Assembly (NCBI RefSeq): GCF_017565305.1
Contig: NZ_JAGEKP010000005.1
Span: forward strand, 124,001 to 188,000
Source: Leifsonia sp. TF02-11
GTDB lineage: Bacteria; Actinomycetota; Actinomycetes; Actinomycetales; Microbacteriaceae
DNA length: 64,000 bases
Reading direction: 5' to 3'
Positions 44,363 to 54,434 of the stretch are shown here, one piece after another; the first letter of the stretch is position 1; every line of letters starts with the position of its first letter. The position numbers and the translations under genes were made by a program. The notes below the pieces were generated by a model. The model was not told the DNA's origin. It saw only the letters and a program-made list of their open reading frames with translations, and did no database searches.

Positions 44363-44380
44363 GCCGTCCTCCGATCGCTC

Positions 44381-44412
44381 CGCGCCGCACGAGATCCGCG
44401 CCGCACGAGATC
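44381..44412. repeat. Exact 16-bp tandem duplication upstream of dinB
   Basis: The unit CGCGCCGCACGAGATC occurs twice in direct succession (44381-44396 and 44397-44412), followed by a further CGCG. It lies 19 bp upstream of the dinB start. Confidence 0.85.
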
Positions 44413-44475
44413 CGCGTGTCAGGAGAATGGTCGCACCGACCGCGGACACCGCGGGTGGCTCAGCGCGGGCTCGTC

Positions 44476-45345
44476 TCAGGCATCGTCGTCGAGCACCTCG
44501 CGCAGCCGGCGGGCGAACGCCTCCGGTTTGCCGGGATAGCCGGAGTCCTCCGCGGCGAATCCGCCGTGGTGACTCGGGAAGACGACGAGCTCGGCGCCCA
44601 GCAGCTCGGCGACGGCGACGGACGTGCGCCCGGTGAAGACGCCCTCCGACTCTTCCCCGACTCCGATGACGATGCGCGTGGGCACAGCGGTGAGCGCGGC
44701 GACGTCCGGCCGGTACCCGGTCACCGCGACGGAGCGCGCAGAGAGCAGCGGGTCGTCGCGGGAACCGTCATCGCCCGTCGGCATCCCGAACATCGCGGGA
44801 TCCGGCGCAGGCAGGGCGAAGTAGTCGTCGGTGAACTCCCCGCGCCAGGAGGTCATCGCGATGAACGCTGCCATGCCCGGTCCGAAACCGTGTGCGTCGT
44901 ACGTCGCGTGCACAGCCTCGAGAGCGCGCTCGGCGTCGGCGGCATCCGGGAGGACTCCCGGCAGCGGCGGCTCGTGCGCGACGAGGACGCGCACGTCCTC
45001 GGGGTGGGCGGCGACCAGGGCCAGGGCGGTCACCGCTCCGCCGCTGCTCGCGAACAGGTCGACCGGGCCGCCGCCGAGCGCCGCGATGACCGCGTGGACG
45101 TCCTCTGCCTGCACGGCGGGGACGTTCGTCACCTCGCCGTCGCTCCGGGTGCTCCGGCCCAAGCCGCGGGGATCGTAGGTGACCACGACGCGGTCGGGCA
45201 GGTACGACGCCAGTGCTCGGAAGCCGCTCGCGTCCATCGGCTGGCCGATCATGACGAGCGGCGGATGCCCTCCCGAGCCGTCGGCCGCTTCTGCGACGTC
45301 GTAGACGATCTCGGCGCCGTCGGTGCTCAGAGTGCGCGTATCCAT
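44476..45345 (-). CDS. Alpha/beta-fold hydrolase
   Basis: A 289-residue hydrolase. The order is usual: strand-loop LVMIGQPMDASGF, YDPRGLGRS, nucleophile Ser in DLFASSGGAVTAL, a cap region, and the catalytic His in FPSHHGGFAAEDSG. The substrate is unknown. ATG 45345 follows GGGAG; an upstream start would include an unconserved segment. It lies upstream of dinB on the same strand but 113 bp away. Confidence 0.85.
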   Translation of the reverse strand: MDTRTLSTDGAEIVYDVAEAADGSGGHPPLVMIGQPMDASGFRALASYLPDRVVVTYDPRGLGRSTRSDGEVTNVPAVQAEDVHAVIAALGGGPVDLFASSGGAVTALALVAAHPEDVRVLVAHEPPLPGVLPDAADAERALEAVHATYDAHGFGPGMAAFIAMTSWRGEFTDDYFALPAPDPAMFGMPTGDDGSRDDPLLSARSVAVTGYRPDVAALTAVPTRIVIGVGEESEGVFTGRTSVAVAELLGAELVVFPSHHGGFAAEDSGYPGKPEAFARRLREVLDDDA

Positions 45346-45503
45346 GTCGGTCGTGTCTCCCTCGGTGATCGATTCCCGCTCAGGATGGTACGCCATGGGC
45401 TGTGGGAATCCTCAGGCGCTCCCGAGGCCGTTGCCACTGCGTGCACCCCGGGTGTAGACCGAGCACGTTGTGATGCCCAGACCCTTCGACGTGGGGGTGG
45501 AAC

Positions 45504-46664
45504 ATGTCTGAGAGCGAACCGACACCTGTCCAGCACACCGCTGGATCCCCTCCGGCCGTGCCGCCTGCGCCCGCGCGGAATCGCCCGCGGCGCGCCGGCT
45601 GGCTGTGGGGTGTCCTCGCCGTCGTGATCGCCCTCGTGGTCGGCGGCCTCGTCGGCTGGGGCGTCGGGAGGTCGGGGGCCGCGACGACGGCGGCGGTGTC
45701 GTCGACGTCCGGCCAGCAGGTGAGCGCGTGCGACGCGATCACGGTGTCGAACGACGTCCTCCCGGCGATCGTGACCGTCTCCGCCATCGGCTCGGCCGGC
45801 GGGGGCACCGGGACCGGTGAGCTCATCACCGGCGACGGCTACATCGTGACGAACAACCACGTGATCTCCGGCGCGGTCGACGGGGGGACGATCTCCGTCG
45901 TGTCGTCCGGCGGCGTCGAGTCGCCGGCGCAGCTCGTCGGGCGCGACCCGAGGTCCGACCTCGCGGTGCTGAAGATCTCCGGGTCGAACCTGCCGACGGT
46001 GCCCTGGGGCGACTCGGCGAAGGTCGTGGTGGGCCAGCCGGTCGTCGCGCTGGGGGCTCCGCTCGGCCTGTCCGGAACGGTCACCTCCGGCATCGTCAGC
46101 GCGCTCGGCCGCACCGTCCCCGTGCCGGGCGACGACGGTCAGACCGCGATCCTCGCCAACTCCATCCAAACCGATGCCTCGATCAACCCCGGCAACTCGG
46201 GAGGTGCGCTCGTGAACTGCTCCGGCGACCTGATCGGGATCAACTCCGCGATCGCGACCGTGCCGAACGCCGCGGGCCAGGCGGGCGGCGGCAGCGTCGG
46301 GATCGGCTTCGCCATCCCCTCCGACTTCGCCCACACTATCGTCGACCAGCTCATCAAGAACGGGCACGTGACCTACCCGTACTTCGGCCTCTCGGTTGCG
46401 CCGATCCCGCCGGCAGCGGCCCAGCGGCTCAAGGTGACCGACGGTCTCTACGTCGTCTCGGTCGTCCCCGGCGGCCCGTCCGCCCAGGCCGGGCTGCAGC
46501 AGGGCGACGTGATCACGGAGATCGACGGCAAGCCGGCGGCCAACGCCGACACCCTCGCCCAGACCGTGATGACGACCAAGGCGGGGGAGACTGTCCGCGT
46601 CACGTACGTGCGCGACGGCCAGACCGCCACGGCGACGGTGACGCTGCAGAACCCGCCGTCCTGA
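45504..46664 (+). CDS. HtrA/DegP-like membrane-anchored serine protease with PDZ domain
   Basis: A 386-residue protease: Pro-rich cytoplasmic start (1-30), one helix at about 32-55, a trypsin-like domain with His119 (TNNHV), Asp152 (SDLAVL) and Ser232 (PGNSGGAL), and a C-terminal PDZ domain (about 290-386) with GLYVVSVVPGGPSAQAGLQQGDVITEIDG. It should degrade or sense misfolded extracytoplasmic proteins. A purine-rich GGGGGTGG precedes the ATG. A terminator follows. Confidence 0.95.
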   Translation: MSESEPTPVQHTAGSPPAVPPAPARNRPRRAGWLWGVLAVVIALVVGGLVGWGVGRSGAATTAAVSSTSGQQVSACDAITVSNDVLPAIVTVSAIGSAGGGTGTGELITGDGYIVTNNHVISGAVDGGTISVVSSGGVESPAQLVGRDPRSDLAVLKISGSNLPTVPWGDSAKVVVGQPVVALGAPLGLSGTVTSGIVSALGRTVPVPGDDGQTAILANSIQTDASINPGNSGGALVNCSGDLIGINSAIATVPNAAGQAGGGSVGIGFAIPSDFAHTIVDQLIKNGHVTYPYFGLSVAPIPPAAAQRLKVTDGLYVVSVVPGGPSAQAGLQQGDVITEIDGKPAANADTLAQTVMTTKAGETVRVTYVRDGQTATATVTLQNPPS

Positions 46665-46690
46665 TCCCGCGTCACTCGCGTCCTCGAGAG

Positions 46691-46723
46691 CGAGCCGTGA
46701 CCCCTTCGCCAGGTCACGGCTCG
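46691..46723 (+). terminator. Terminator hairpin after the HtrA-like gene
   Basis: A perfect 12-bp stem (CGAGCCGTGACC at 46691-46702 with its inverse at 46712-46723) has a 9-base loop. The rest of the 317-base gap to rox holds the RAE-like palindrome and the rox promoter; I see no gene in it. Confidence 0.7.
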
Positions 46724-46888
46724 TCGCGGTCGGGCCGCCGCGTGCAGTTTCGGTCCCCTCGGGACCTTCGCGCACAGGGTAGCCCGGCGGTCGACACCCG
46801 GGGGAGTAGAAGCGGCGGTCTTCTCACGGTCGGCGGTCAACGGTCGACGCCGCGACATCGCCTGCATTTCCAGGATACCGGCCGCCCT

Positions 46889-46908
46889 GGGGCTTGCCGC
46901 AAGGCCCC
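46889..46908 (+). promoter_or_regulatory. Rifamycin-associated element (RAE) upstream of rox
   Basis: The near-palindrome GGGGCTTGCCGCAAGGCCCC (arms GGGGC-TTGC / GCAAGGCCCC) matches the recalled rifamycin-associated element found before rifamycin-inducible resistance genes in Actinomycetota. It lies 73 bp before the rox ATG; a -10-like GAGAATAG follows about 10 bp downstream, which puts the element across the -35 region. Confidence 0.82.
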
Positions 46909-46912
46909 CTGA

Positions 46913-48463
<1,551 letters not shown>

Positions 48464-48484
48464 CGGCCGAGGCGCCGTCGGTGC

Positions 48485-49270
48485 TCAGCCGCCGTAGTCC
48501 GAGCGGATCACCATCGGGGTGCCGTTGGCGTTGCAGATCTGACTGGCGAGGTCGTTCGCGGCCGTGAAGTCTCCCTGCGGAGGGTGCAGGAAGCCGCCGG
48601 GGTGGTCGCCCGCTCCCGTGAGCCAGGCGGCGATCGGGGGGAGGACCGTGCCGAGCAGGCCGGAGGCAGCACCGTTCGCGGTCGCGCGCGCCGCGAGCGA
48701 GGTCAGGTCGGCTTTCGCGGTCACGGTCTTCTGCGTCCACGCGGCCTCGTCGACGTCGCCGTGATCGTAGCCCTGGTCGGCGTTGAAGTAGGCCTCGACG
48801 ATCGGTGCGAAAGCGGCGCACTGGCGTTTGGTCGCGGGGTCGGGAGCGAACCGGTGCGTGCTGAAACGCAGTCCGGCGGCGAGCCGGGTACCGTCGGGGA
48901 CGACCAGGTCGACGTGCACACGCGTCCCGGGAGTCGCCGTGCTGACGTCGAAGTCGAACGACTGCGCACCGCCGCACGATCCCGAGCGGGTGTTGATGCC
49001 GATGTCGACGGAGACGGAGTAGAGGCCGTACGTGCAGGTGAAGTCGACGTGGAGGGTGCGCGCGCCGCTCGGGAGCGGGAGCGTCTCGGTCGTTCGACCC
49101 TCCTGATACACCTGGGCCGTCGGCCAGTCCGCCGTCGACACGCTCGGTGTCGGCGACGGGGTGTGCGCGTCCGAGACGGCCGTGCATGCGGCGAGGCCGG
49201 CGACGACCAGCCCTGCGACAGCCAGGGAGGAGGCGGCGGCCTGGGCGAGGCGTGCGAGTTGCGTGGGCAT
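48485..49270 (-). CDS. Exported lipoprotein of unknown function
   Basis: A 261-residue lipoprotein. Lipobox LAAC gives Cys29, then a Thr/Ser/Pro linker. The mature part has an early beta-rich section (ARTLHVDFTCTYGLYSVSVDIG...GSCGGAQSFDFDV), which looks like a small sandwich with two cysteines, and a C-terminal helical part. No family recognised. It is convergent with rox, ending 22 bp away. The start has no obvious strong ribosome-binding site. Confidence 0.7.
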   Translation of the reverse strand: MPTQLARLAQAAASSLAVAGLVVAGLAACTAVSDAHTPSPTPSVSTADWPTAQVYQEGRTTETLPLPSGARTLHVDFTCTYGLYSVSVDIGINTRSGSCGGAQSFDFDVSTATPGTRVHVDLVVPDGTRLAAGLRFSTHRFAPDPATKRQCAAFAPIVEAYFNADQGYDHGDVDEAAWTQKTVTAKADLTSLAARATANGAASGLLGTVLPPIAAWLTGAGDHPGGFLHPPQGDFTAANDLASQICNANGTPMVIRSDYGG

Positions 49271-49499
49271 GGTCCCCCTGCGTTCGGCGGTGCTGTGTCG
49301 TCGGCGGTGGTCGTCCGTTCGGCGGTGTCCACCATCATCTTGGCCGTCGGCGCGCAGATCCGCAGCACCTGGCCTGGCACCCCGAAGTGGGGTGGCCGCA
49401 CACGGGGATGCGGCCGGTGCCGGTGTGCCAGGATGTCCACCGCGCCGTCACAGTGGGCGCCGCGCGATGTCAGGGCTTGCGCCCGAGGGGGGAACCACG

Positions 49500-50108
49500 A
49501 TGACCGATGCCACCGACGACCGCGTCGAGCCCGCACGAGACGACCTGCCGGAAGCGCCACCTCTGCCCGGAGGCGCCGACGGTGCAGCCGCGACGGAAGC
49601 CCCGGCTGAGGTTCCGCCTCCGGCCGCTGCGATGCCGGGGACTGCGACGATGGCTCCGTACAGCGAGGGGGAGCGGGTCGGTCGCGGCATCGCGCTGGCG
49701 CTGCTGGTCATCCCCGTCGGCGTCGTGGTCTGGACCCTGCTCTGGCAGATCGGCTTCATCGCCTCCATCGTCTCGTGGGGCGTCGCGATCGCCGCGATCT
49801 GGCTGTACCGGCGGGGATCGAAGGCGCGGGTCACGCCAGCGGCGGCCGGGGGGATCATCGCGATCGTCGTGGTGACCGTCGTCCTCAGCCTGCTCGCCGG
49901 CATGTTCACCGACCTGGTGTCGGCGATCCAGGTCCCGTTGCAGGACGCGATCACCGACCCGAAGGTCTGGGGGCTCTTCGTGGACAACCTTCTGAGCAAC
50001 GGCGAGATGTGGCAGGCCTACCTGCCGCAGGTGCTGATCGCGCTCGTCTTCGCCTTCCTCGGCTGCTTCACCACGTTGCGGAGGGTGTCGCGCGAGTCGC
50101 GGGCGTGA
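49500..50108 (+). CDS. Membrane protein with three helices
   Basis: A 202-residue protein: an Asp/Pro/Ala-rich cytoplasmic start (1-60), membrane segments at about 64-82, 84-102 and 113-135, an amphipathic part (FTDLVSAIQVPLQDAITDPKVWGLF), and a final helix at about 177-195. It starts at ATG 49500 after GGGGGGAA. No family recognised. It precedes the frameshifted SDR gene. Confidence 0.65.
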   Translation: MTDATDDRVEPARDDLPEAPPLPGGADGAAATEAPAEVPPPAAAMPGTATMAPYSEGERVGRGIALALLVIPVGVVVWTLLWQIGFIASIVSWGVAIAAIWLYRRGSKARVTPAAAGGIIAIVVVTVVLSLLAGMFTDLVSAIQVPLQDAITDPKVWGLFVDNLLSNGEMWQAYLPQVLIALVFAFLGCFTTLRRVSRESRA

Positions 50109-50186
50109 CCGGGGAGGCCGCGACCGGTGGGATCGGGCGGACGTGAGCACTAGCGGCGCTGGCCGCGCACCCGCTACTGTCGCGCC

Positions 50187-50959
50187 GTGGACCTTCGACT
50201 GACCGGCGCTCGCGCTGTGGTGACGGGTGCGAGCCGTGGAATCGGGCTGGCCGCCGTGCGCGCGCTCCTCGCCGAGGGCGCGGCCGTCGTCGGCATCGCC
50301 CGCTCGGCGACGGACGAGACGCGTGGGCTGGAGGCCGGGGAGGGCTTCCGGTTCCTCGCCGCCGATCTCGCTGACCCCGATTCCGCCGCGGGCTTGCGTG
50401 ACGCGGTCGGGGGAGTCGTGGACGTGCTGGTGAACAACGTCGGCTCTGCGCCTCCGCGGCCGGGCGGCTTCGCCTCCATCACCGACGACGACTGGCTGCG
50501 CACGTACGAGCTCAACGCGCTCGCCGCGGTGCGGGTCACCCGGTCGCTGCTCGGGGCGATGCGCTACGGCGGCGCGATCGTCAACGTGGTCAGCGAGAAC
50601 GCGATCCTGGCCGACCCGCTGGTGATGGACTACAGCGCGGCGAAGGCGGCGGCCCTCAGCTTCACCAAGTCGCTCTCCAAGGAGCTCGGGCCACGCGGCA
50701 TCCGCGTCAACTCCATCAGCCCGGGACCGGTCGCGACGGCGCTCTGGCTGGGCACGGGCGGCGTCGCCGAGACCGTCTCCGCTGCCGGGGGCGGCACCCC
50801 GGAGGAGGTGCGGCACGGCGCAGAGCAGGCGATGGTCACCGGACGCTCACCACCCCGGAGGAGGTCGGTGCCCTGGTCGCGATGCTGGCCAGTCCGGTGC
50901 TCGGCAACCTGACCGGATCGGATGTCGTGATCGACGGGGGCATGCGGCCGACGATGTGA
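50187..50959 (+). pseudogene. SDR-family oxidoreductase with a frameshift near the C-terminus
   Basis: The GTG-started frame reads a normal short-chain dehydrogenase: TGASRGIG, NNVG, ENAILADPLVMDYSAAKAAAL with the YxxxK motif, and ISPGPVATALW. Near 50846 the frame shifts: inserting one base after CGC would read GR-FTTPEEVGALVAMLASPV...GSDVVIDGGMRPTM with stop at 50957. As given, the frame runs on to 50912 in an Arg/Pro-rich tail. The active site is intact but the substrate-loop end and final strand are lost, so it is a pseudogene, a recent mutation or a sequencing error. Confidence 0.85.
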
Positions 50960-51033
50960 GGGGGCTGGTTGCGGGTCTCGCTCCTCGGTAGGGTCTGCGA
51001 CGTGACGATCGTCGACAGTGAGGGAGTCACGCG

Positions 51034-51375
51034 ATGACGAAGTACATGATCTCGTTCCCTGGTTCCGCGATGCACGTGACGGAGGAGGAGCTCCCCGCCG
51101 TGTCCAAGGCGGCGCACTCCGTGATCCGGGAGGCGCAGGAGGCCGGCGTCTACGTGTTCGGGGGCGGCGTGAACGAGAGCGCCGGAACCGTTCTCGTGTC
51201 GGGCGACGGCACGGTCACGTCCGGCACTTACCCGGAGACGCGGCTGATGGACGGCGGCTTCACGGTCCTCGACCTGCCTACCCGCGACGCGGCACTCGAG
51301 TGGGCGGCGAAGATCGCGACCGCCTGCCGCTGCGACCAGGAGCTGCGCGAGTTCCAGTACGACCCGGAGGCCTGA
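51034..51375 (+). CDS. YCII-related/DGPF-family protein
   Basis: A 113-residue dimeric alpha/beta barrel-type protein: MTKYMISFPGSAMHVTEEEL, EAGVYVFGGGVNESAGT, then ETRLMDGGFTVLDLPTRDAALEWAAKIA and CRCDQELREFQYDP. The usual YCII His/Asp pair is replaced, so catalysis is doubtful. Related proteins are often near ECF sigma factors; none is visible here. Start ATG 51034. Confidence 0.8.
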   Translation: MTKYMISFPGSAMHVTEEELPAVSKAAHSVIREAQEAGVYVFGGGVNESAGTVLVSGDGTVTSGTYPETRLMDGGFTVLDLPTRDAALEWAAKIATACRCDQELREFQYDPEA

Positions 51376-51390
51376 GCGGTCCGCGAGCCC

Positions 51391-51783
51391 TCAGCCGGCG
51401 AGAGCAGGCGACTCGAAGTACAGCTCGTCGAAGCAGGCGAGGGCCTCGCCCCACGTGCCGCCCGCATCCTCGATGGCGCGCGCCTCGTCGAGTGCGGCCA
51501 TCGTCGCGAACGGCACCGTCAACCCGTGTGCGGCGAGGTCGAGCACCGACTCCACCGGCTGTCCGGAGTCCGCCGTCTCGACGGTGACGAGGTGCGCGTG
51601 GACGTCCGGAGCGAGCTCGCGGATCGCCTCCCCGATCAGGTCGCCGTGCCCCGGCCCCTCGGCATCCCAGGTGAAGCGGACGAGACCGTCGGCGGGGAAG
51701 GCGTAGCGGTGGCGTTCCCCCGCGGCGGTGACCGCATGCTCCAGAGCGGCACGAACAGCGGCAGGGGCGATGATCTCCGTCAT
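51391..51783 (-). CDS. Conserved small cytoplasmic protein of unknown function
   Basis: A 130-residue acidic protein: MTEIIAPAAVRAALEHAVTA, HRYAFPADGLVRFTWDAEGPGHGDLI, and a C-terminal part rich in Glu/Asp (WGEALACFDELYF). There are no membrane segments or signal. GAAGGAG precedes ATG 51783, which supports it as a gene. I do not recognise the family. Confidence 0.7.
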   Translation of the reverse strand: MTEIIAPAAVRAALEHAVTAAGERHRYAFPADGLVRFTWDAEGPGHGDLIGEAIRELAPDVHAHLVTVETADSGQPVESVLDLAAHGLTVPFATMAALDEARAIEDAGGTWGEALACFDELYFESPALAG

Positions 51784-52061
51784 GGGGCTCTCCTTCGTTG
51801 CGTCGTCGTCAGCGCGGTTCGGGCCCAGCTGCCCGCCGTTGTGCAGCGGGTTCCGTGATTCTGGCACGACTCGGCTACCCCCAGGAAGGGGTCACTCGCG
51901 AATATCAGCAAACTCTGACGCTGCGGCATCGGCGTCTGCTCTCGGTTCTCCCAGAGTGGGATGTGAGCCGGGGACGCGAGCTGGACGCCGTGTCGATCGA
52001 TCGTCGCGGATTGGACACGATGTACATACGCGCGGGCCGTCGACGCGCCTACCATCCTGAC

Positions 52062-52193
52062 ATGGCCGCCATCGTCGTCGAGGAAGACCGGACTCTCACC
52101 GCTCCCGCAGAGGGAGCGACGATCGGTGTGCTCGGCGGCCTCTCCGGCGGATTCCGGAACGATGCCGACGTGGTGATCCTCGGCTACGACTGA
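52062..52193 (+). CDS. Possible 43-residue protein
   Basis: The gap 51784-52225 is about 440 bases. Most of it shows no convincing gene, but a 43-codon frame from ATG 52062 reads MAAIVVEEDRTLTAPAEGAT and continues to NDADVVILGYD, which has protein-like composition. There is no clear ribosome-binding site, and longer forms (ATG 52020 and upstream) are Arg-rich. It ends 33 bp before a convergent regulator gene. Low confidence. Confidence 0.3.
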   Translation: MAAIVVEEDRTLTAPAEGATIGVLGGLSGGFRNDADVVILGYD

Positions 52194-52225
52194 GCCGGGA
52201 CGGCGTCCGTCGCGGGCGCGCCGAC

Positions 52226-52477
52226 CTAGCCCGCGTCCTCGCCGAGCGCCGTCGAGACCCCCTGCAGCAGGTCGCCCGGGCGGCATTCCAGCGGGTCCGC
52301 GAGCTGCACCAGCGCGAGCACCGACGGCGTCATCGTGCCGCGTTCGATCCGCCACAGAGTGTGCTCCTCCAGCCCGGCGCGCACGGCCAGCTCGTCGAGG
52401 GCGAACGCCAGTCGCTCGCGGCGTTCGCGGATGTTCTCCCCGATCCGGGCGGCGATCGCATTGCTCAGGTTCTGCAC
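52226..52477 (-). CDS. Small XRE-family helix-turn-helix regulator
   Basis: An 83-residue protein that is a single XRE domain: IGENIRERRERLAFALDELAVRAGLEEHTLWRIERGTMTPSVLALVQLADPL. The GTG at 52477 is the first start in frame. It diverges from the downstream cold-shock gene (52564). With no second domain, it is probably a simple operator-binding regulator. Confidence 0.75.
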   Translation of the reverse strand: MQNLSNAIAARIGENIRERRERLAFALDELAVRAGLEEHTLWRIERGTMTPSVLALVQLADPLECRPGDLLQGVSTALGEDAG

Positions 52478-52563
52478 GCGATGAATGCTAACAAGCCGTC
52501 AGAGAGTAGCCTGGCTGTGCCGGCCGTTCCAAGCGACCGGTGAAGACAACGAAGGAAGACACG

Positions 52564-52770
52564 ATGGCTACAGGCACCGTCAAATGGTTCAACGCAGAGA
52601 AGGGGTACGGGTTCATCGCCCCGGATGACGGCAGCGCCGACGTCTTCGCCCACTTCAGCGAGATCCAGTCGCAGGGCGGCTACCGCTCCCTCGACGAGAA
52701 CCAGAAGGTCGAATACGACCTGACTCAGGGTCCGAAGGGGATGCAGGCCTCCAACATCCGCACCCTCTGA
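52564..52770 (+). CDS. Cold-shock protein, CspA family (second copy)
   Basis: A 68-residue cold-shock domain with KGYGFIAPD and VFAHF motifs and end [13 protein letters not shown]. It shares the first 18 residues with the CspA at 6225 but has a different body ([23 protein letters not shown]). GAAGGA lies before the ATG. Its leader is short (at most 86 bases), unlike that of the first copy, which suggests different control. Confidence 0.95.
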   Translation: MATGTVKWFNAEKGYGFIAPDDGSADVFAHFSEIQSQGGYRSLDENQKVEYDLTQGPKGMQASNIRTL

Positions 52771-53010
52771 GAGCGGGGGTCGGGCGTCGTCACGGTGCAA
52801 GCCGGGCGGCGCCCGACTCACCTGAGGAGCCGGGCACCACCCACCGGGAACGCAGTACTGCCGTCCGCCCCCATGCGGTCCGGCCTGCCATCCGGTTGCC
52901 TGATGCTCACGGTATTCGGGTGATGGCATTTGTCAACGGGGTGGTTCGCCCACGGATGACGTAACCGCCTGAGGATCGGCGCCGCCGGACGCACGGCGTA
53001 CGCTGGCGGC

Positions 53011-53610
53011 ATGGCCGAAGAGCGCTCGCGACCCGAACCGGACGCGCGGGTCGAGGCTGCGCGCTATCGCGTCGACCGGGACGCGCGCGCCCGTGGCGAG
53101 GAGGTCCCGGAGGCGAGCACCGGCCGGCCGACGATGGACCAGCGCGCCCACGTGATCGAGAATGCGATCCAGCAGGCGATCCGCCGCGGCGAGTTCGACG
53201 ACCTCCCCGGAGCGGGCAAGCCGCTGCCGGGCCTGACGGGCACGCACGACCCGGACTGGTGGATCCGCCGCAAGATCGAGCGCGAGAAGCTCACCGGCCT
53301 GGGTCCGCCGGCGCTCACGCTGCGCACCGAGCACTCCGAGCTCGACGCGACGCTCGACCGACTCGGCTCCGAACGCGCCGTGCGCGACCACCTCGCCGAC
53401 TACAACCGGCGCATCGTCGACGCCCGCCGGCAGCTCCAGGGCGGCCCGCCCGTCGTGACCCCGACCCGCGACATCGACGAGGAGGTCGCACGCTGGGCCG
53501 ACCGCCGTGAGACCCGCGCTCGCGAGGCCGAGGCCGCTCGCCGCGCCGAGGCAGAAGCGCTGGCCGCCCTCACCCGCCGCGAGCGCCGTCGCCTCCGCCG
53601 CTCCCGCTAG
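53011..53610 (+). CDS. DUF1992 (DnaJ-homologue subfamily C member 28-like) protein
   Basis: A 199-residue cytoplasmic protein. The DUF1992 core (about 43-115) contains HVIENAIQQAIRRGEFDDLPGAGKPLPGL and DPDWWIRRKIEREKL. A long Arg/Ala/Glu-rich helix follows (about 150-199), probably coiled. There is no J-domain. The function is unknown. An unusually long hairpin at 53646-53702 separates it from the convergent DUF6230 operon. Confidence 0.85.
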   Translation: MAEERSRPEPDARVEAARYRVDRDARARGEEVPEASTGRPTMDQRAHVIENAIQQAIRRGEFDDLPGAGKPLPGLTGTHDPDWWIRRKIEREKLTGLGPPALTLRTEHSELDATLDRLGSERAVRDHLADYNRRIVDARRQLQGGPPVVTPTRDIDEEVARWADRRETRAREAEAARRAEAEALAALTRRERRRLRRSR

Positions 53611-53645
53611 CGCCGCACGCACCCACCCACCGCATCCCGAACGCG

Positions 53646-53702
53646 CGAGGGGCACGTCGTTGTCCCTTTCGGCGCTCGAAAGCGACAACAACGTGCCCCT
53701 CG
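53646..53702. terminator. Long three-armed hairpin between convergent genes
   Basis: Nested perfect arms, CGAGGGGCACGT/ACGTGCCCCTCG, GTTGTC/GACAAC and TTTCG/CGAAA, enclose GCGCT, with single mismatched bases between the arms. It is 57 bases long, symmetric and without a T tract; it may be a bidirectional terminator or a copy of a repeated palindromic element. Confidence 0.65.
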
Positions 53703-53705
53703 GCG

Positions 53706-54434
53706 TCACTCGGAGAGGTGCTGCTTGGTGTTCGAGTAGGTGATCGAGTCGGCGGTCGTGCCGACGAGGCCGAGCGTCACCCGCAGCAGCTGCGTCGGCA
53801 GCCCGTCGTTCGGGGGTGGGGTCGCCGCCCCGAGCGTCAGTGGCGTGCCGTCCGGACCGGTCGCCGTCACCGAGTCGAGGTAGACCTGCACGTGGCCGCT
53901 GAGCGTCATCGTGTCTGCGGTCGTCGCCAGCGACGGCCCGGTCTGCTTGCGCACGGTGAGGCTGAACCCCTGGATCGTGATCGAGTCCGCCGAGATCTTG
54001 AGCACGGGGATCCGGCTGCCGTCGGCGAGCGGTACCGTCACGACGCTGATGCCCTGGAGTCCGGTGAATGACAGCGACCGGCTGCCGAGCTGGGCGGGCG
54101 GCTGGGTGAAGACCGGCGCCGAACCGTCCGGGGTGGCAGGGGTCGGCGCGGGGGAGGGCGTGGAGCCGGCGCCGGGTGCGGTCGGCGTCGGCGCGGGAAC
54201 GCCGGGCGCGGGCAGCCCGGGCAGCGGAGTGCCAGACGACGGCGAAGACGAGGGAGTCGGGGTGGGGGTCGGCGAAGCGCACGACATGAAGAGCGGGATG
54301 CAGAGCGAAGCGGGCGCCCTCGTCGTTCGGGCGGCCGCCGCGGGCGCAGGGACCGCGCCGATGCCGGAGAGCGCGCCCGCGAGCACCAGGCTCGCGGCGA
54401 GCACTCCACCCGCAGCCCTGCCGCCACGCCTCAT
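53706..54434 (-). CDS. Exported protein, third gene of the DUF6230-DUF6114 operon
   Basis: A 242-residue exported protein. The signal-like N-terminus (RRGGRAAGGVLAASLVLAGALSGIGAV) is followed by a short domain with two cysteines (LCIPLFMSCASP), a Pro/Thr/Ser-rich linker of about 65 residues, and a beta-rich C-terminal domain (FTGLQGISVVTVPLADGSRIPVLKISADSITIQGF) resembling the DUF6230 protein's style. Start ATG 54434 overlaps the DUF6114 stop. No signature for lipidation. It may form a surface complex with the other two products. Confidence 0.72.
   Translation of the reverse strand: MRRGGRAAGGVLAASLVLAGALSGIGAVPAPAAAARTTRAPASLCIPLFMSCASPTPTPTPSSSPSSGTPLPGLPAPGVPAPTPTAPGAGSTPSPAPTPATPDGSAPVFTQPPAQLGSRSLSFTGLQGISVVTVPLADGSRIPVLKISADSITIQGFSLTVRKQTGPSLATTADTMTLSGHVQVYLDSVTATGPDGTPLTLGAATPPPNDGLPTQLLRVTLGLVGTTADSITYSNTKQHLSE

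Noticed and set aside
44363-44475. LexA box upstream of dinB
   Set aside because: No GAAC-N4-GTTC or similar palindrome is visible in the interval.
52771-53010. Terminator or gene in the 240-base gap after the second cold-shock gene
   Set aside because: Only a GTCGGGCG/CGCCCGAC pair with a loop of over 20 bases was found; too weak, and no protein-like frame.
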